6,094 nucleotides of DNA from Dehalococcoidia bacterium. GTDB taxonomy: Bacteria; Chloroflexota; Dehalococcoidia; JACVQG01; JAHKAY01. Shown here one piece after another: positions 5,323 through 6,094 of this stretch. The translations under genes and the position numbers were made by a program. How positions within the stretch are numbered: position 1 is the stretch's first letter; each line of letters starts with the position of its first letter. A model generated the notes under the pieces. The model was given only the letters and a program-made list of their open reading frames with translations, did no database searches and was not told the origin of the DNA. The stretch covers positions 1 to 6,094 of the forward strand of contig JASLQE010000391.1 of NCBI GenBank assembly GCA_030744635.1, written 5' to 3'.

Positions 5323-5330
5323 GTCCCTGT
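5308..5330. promoter_or_regulatory. Inverted repeat ACAGGGA-N9-TCCCTGT over the crotonase promoter (operator candidate)
   Basis: A perfect 7-bp inverted repeat, ACAGGGA (5308-5314) and TCCCTGT (5324-5330), straddles the -10 box and predicted start site. In addition, TGTCAA at 5328-5333 is the reverse complement of the -35 TTGACA. A repressor binding here would block RNA polymerase. The centre-to-centre spacing of 16 bp suits a dimeric helix-turn-helix regulator such as a TetR-type protein, but no regulator gene is visible in the window. Confidence 0.45.
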
Positions 5331-5335
5331 CAAAG

Positions 5336-5343
5336 AAAGGGGG
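5336..5343 (+). promoter_or_regulatory. Ribosome binding site AAAGGGGG
   Basis: A purine-rich AAAGGGGG lies seven bases before the ATG at 5351, a good Shine-Dalgarno spacing. It confirms that start codon. Confidence 0.6.
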
Positions 5344-5350
5344 CCACTGC

Positions 5351-6094
5351 ATGTCTGAACTCTTGTTGGTGGAGAGGCAGGACTATATCTGTACTCTTAC
5401 CATGAACCGTCCCGAAAAGCTCAACTCGGTTAACCCAGAGCTGATGGCGCTGATTCAAAAGACGCTCAACTCAATTCGGGACGACCCCGATGTGAGGGTG
5501 GTCATCCTGCGGGGTATGGGTGAAAAGGCCTTTTCCTCCGGGTTTGATATCGGCCGCATTGGGAAGAATGCGCTGCCCGGTGAAGGCTCCGAGCACGATT
5601 TTTACAATGCCGCTGAAAGCATCTTGGACTTCCCGGTGCCGGTTATAGCGATGATTCACGGCATCTGCATGGGGGGAGGGTTGGAGGTTGCCCTTAGCTG
5701 TGATATGCGTATCGCCGCCGAGGATGCCCGGCTATGCATTCCCCCCGCCAAGCTGGGACTGGTATACCGCCCCGAGGGCATAATGAAGTTCATCAACGCC
5801 GTCGGTGCGGCCCACACTAGGGAGATGTTCTTCACCGCCCGGGTGTATGATGCCTCCCGCTCTTATCAGATGGGCCTGCTGGACTATGTGCTGCCAAAGG
5901 CGGAGCTGGAGTCCTTTACTTACACTCTGGCGGGAGAGATAACCCAGAATGCCCCCCTGTCAGTGCGGGGCATCAAAAAGGTAATCAGCATCTCCCTCTC
6001 CCATCAGACGCTGGGCAAAGAAGCCAGGGATGTCACCAAAGCCATCATGCGCCATGCCGCCCAGAGCGAGGATATCAAGGAGGGCACCCGGGCC
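5351..6094 (+). CDS. Crotonase-family enzyme (enoyl-CoA hydratase/isomerase-like), 3' end cut by the window
   Basis: The frame runs from ATG 5351 to the right edge without a stop, giving 248 residues; crotonases are usually about 255-265, so only the last few are missing. Crotonase enzymes act on acyl-CoA thioesters, stabilising an enolate in an oxyanion hole. Landmarks are MNRPEKLNSV (18-27), the AFSSGFDIGRIG loop (60-71, first oxyanion NH), and HGICMGGGLEVALSCD (103-118), with E112 at the position of Glu144 of rat mitochondrial hydratase. Twenty residues on, where that enzyme has Glu164, this protein has P132 in IPPAKLGLVYRP. It is therefore probably not a standard hydratase; the local pattern is closer to crotonases such as methylmalonyl-CoA decarboxylase. 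It is divergent from the HgdB-family gene across about 130 bp, which suggests shared control or pathway. Confidence 0.9.
   Translation, partial: MSELLLVERQDYICTLTMNRPEKLNSVNPELMALIQKTLNSIRDDPDVRVVILRGMGEKAFSSGFDIGRIGKNALPGEGSEHDFYNAAESILDFPVPVIAMIHGICMGGGLEVALSCDMRIAAEDARLCIPPAKLGLVYRPEGIMKFINAVGAAHTREMFFTARVYDASRSYQMGLLDYVLPKAELESFTYTLAGEITQNAPLSVRGIKKVISISLSHQTLGKEARDVTKAIMRHAAQSEDIKEGTRA

Overview
The window looks like a piece of a Chloroflexota genome, most likely an uncultured Dehalococcoidia-type anaerobe. The clues are a GC-rich sequence with short intergenic gaps, a RimI acetyltransferase carrying an internal insertion and C-terminal extension that I associate with Chloroflexota RimI proteins, an ECF sigma/DUF5667 pair of the kind common in that phylum, a 2-hydroxyacyl-CoA dehydratase-family Fe-S protein, and promoters whose -10 box sits six bases before the start codon. 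The taxonomic call is inference from protein flavour; no search was run.

Left edge to about 1.95 kb: the first 33 codons of a minus-strand gene with a transposase-like N-terminus run off the left edge. It is divergent from ruvB, the Holliday-junction branch-migration motor. ruvB is followed 7 nt later by queH (epoxyqueuosine reductase), probably in one transcript. ruvC and ruvA are not next to ruvB here. Just after queH lies a C-terminal scrap of a staphylococcal-nuclease-like protein on the plus strand.

About 1.97 to 3.17 kb, minus strand: a decayed locus. It begins with region 2 of an ECF sigma factor and runs in frame into a membrane protein with a DUF5667-type domain and an Ala/Pro-rich tail. 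Sigma region 4 and the N-terminus of the DUF5667 protein are absent, as if one deletion fused two neighbouring genes. Two single-base frame disruptions break the reading frame. This is the most unusual part of the window.

3.2 to 3.9 kb, plus strand: rimI, which acetylates protein N-termini. Its promoter region is shared with the decayed sigma locus. It converges on the next gene over a 42-nt gap that contains a hairpin.

3.95 to 6.09 kb: a 424-aa HgdB/BcrB/BcrC-family protein (minus) is divergent from a crotonase-family enzyme (plus) that is cut by the right edge. The roughly 130-bp gap between them holds a -10 box for the first gene and, for the second, a TTGACA promoter with an overlapping inverted repeat. 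The pair suggests acyl-CoA metabolism (amino-acid fermentation or aromatic-ring degradation), but the substrate cannot be read from sequence. The crotonase lacks the second catalytic glutamate of true enoyl-CoA hydratases. I see no tRNA, rRNA, CRISPR array or complete insertion sequence, and no defence or other system that looks wholly new.
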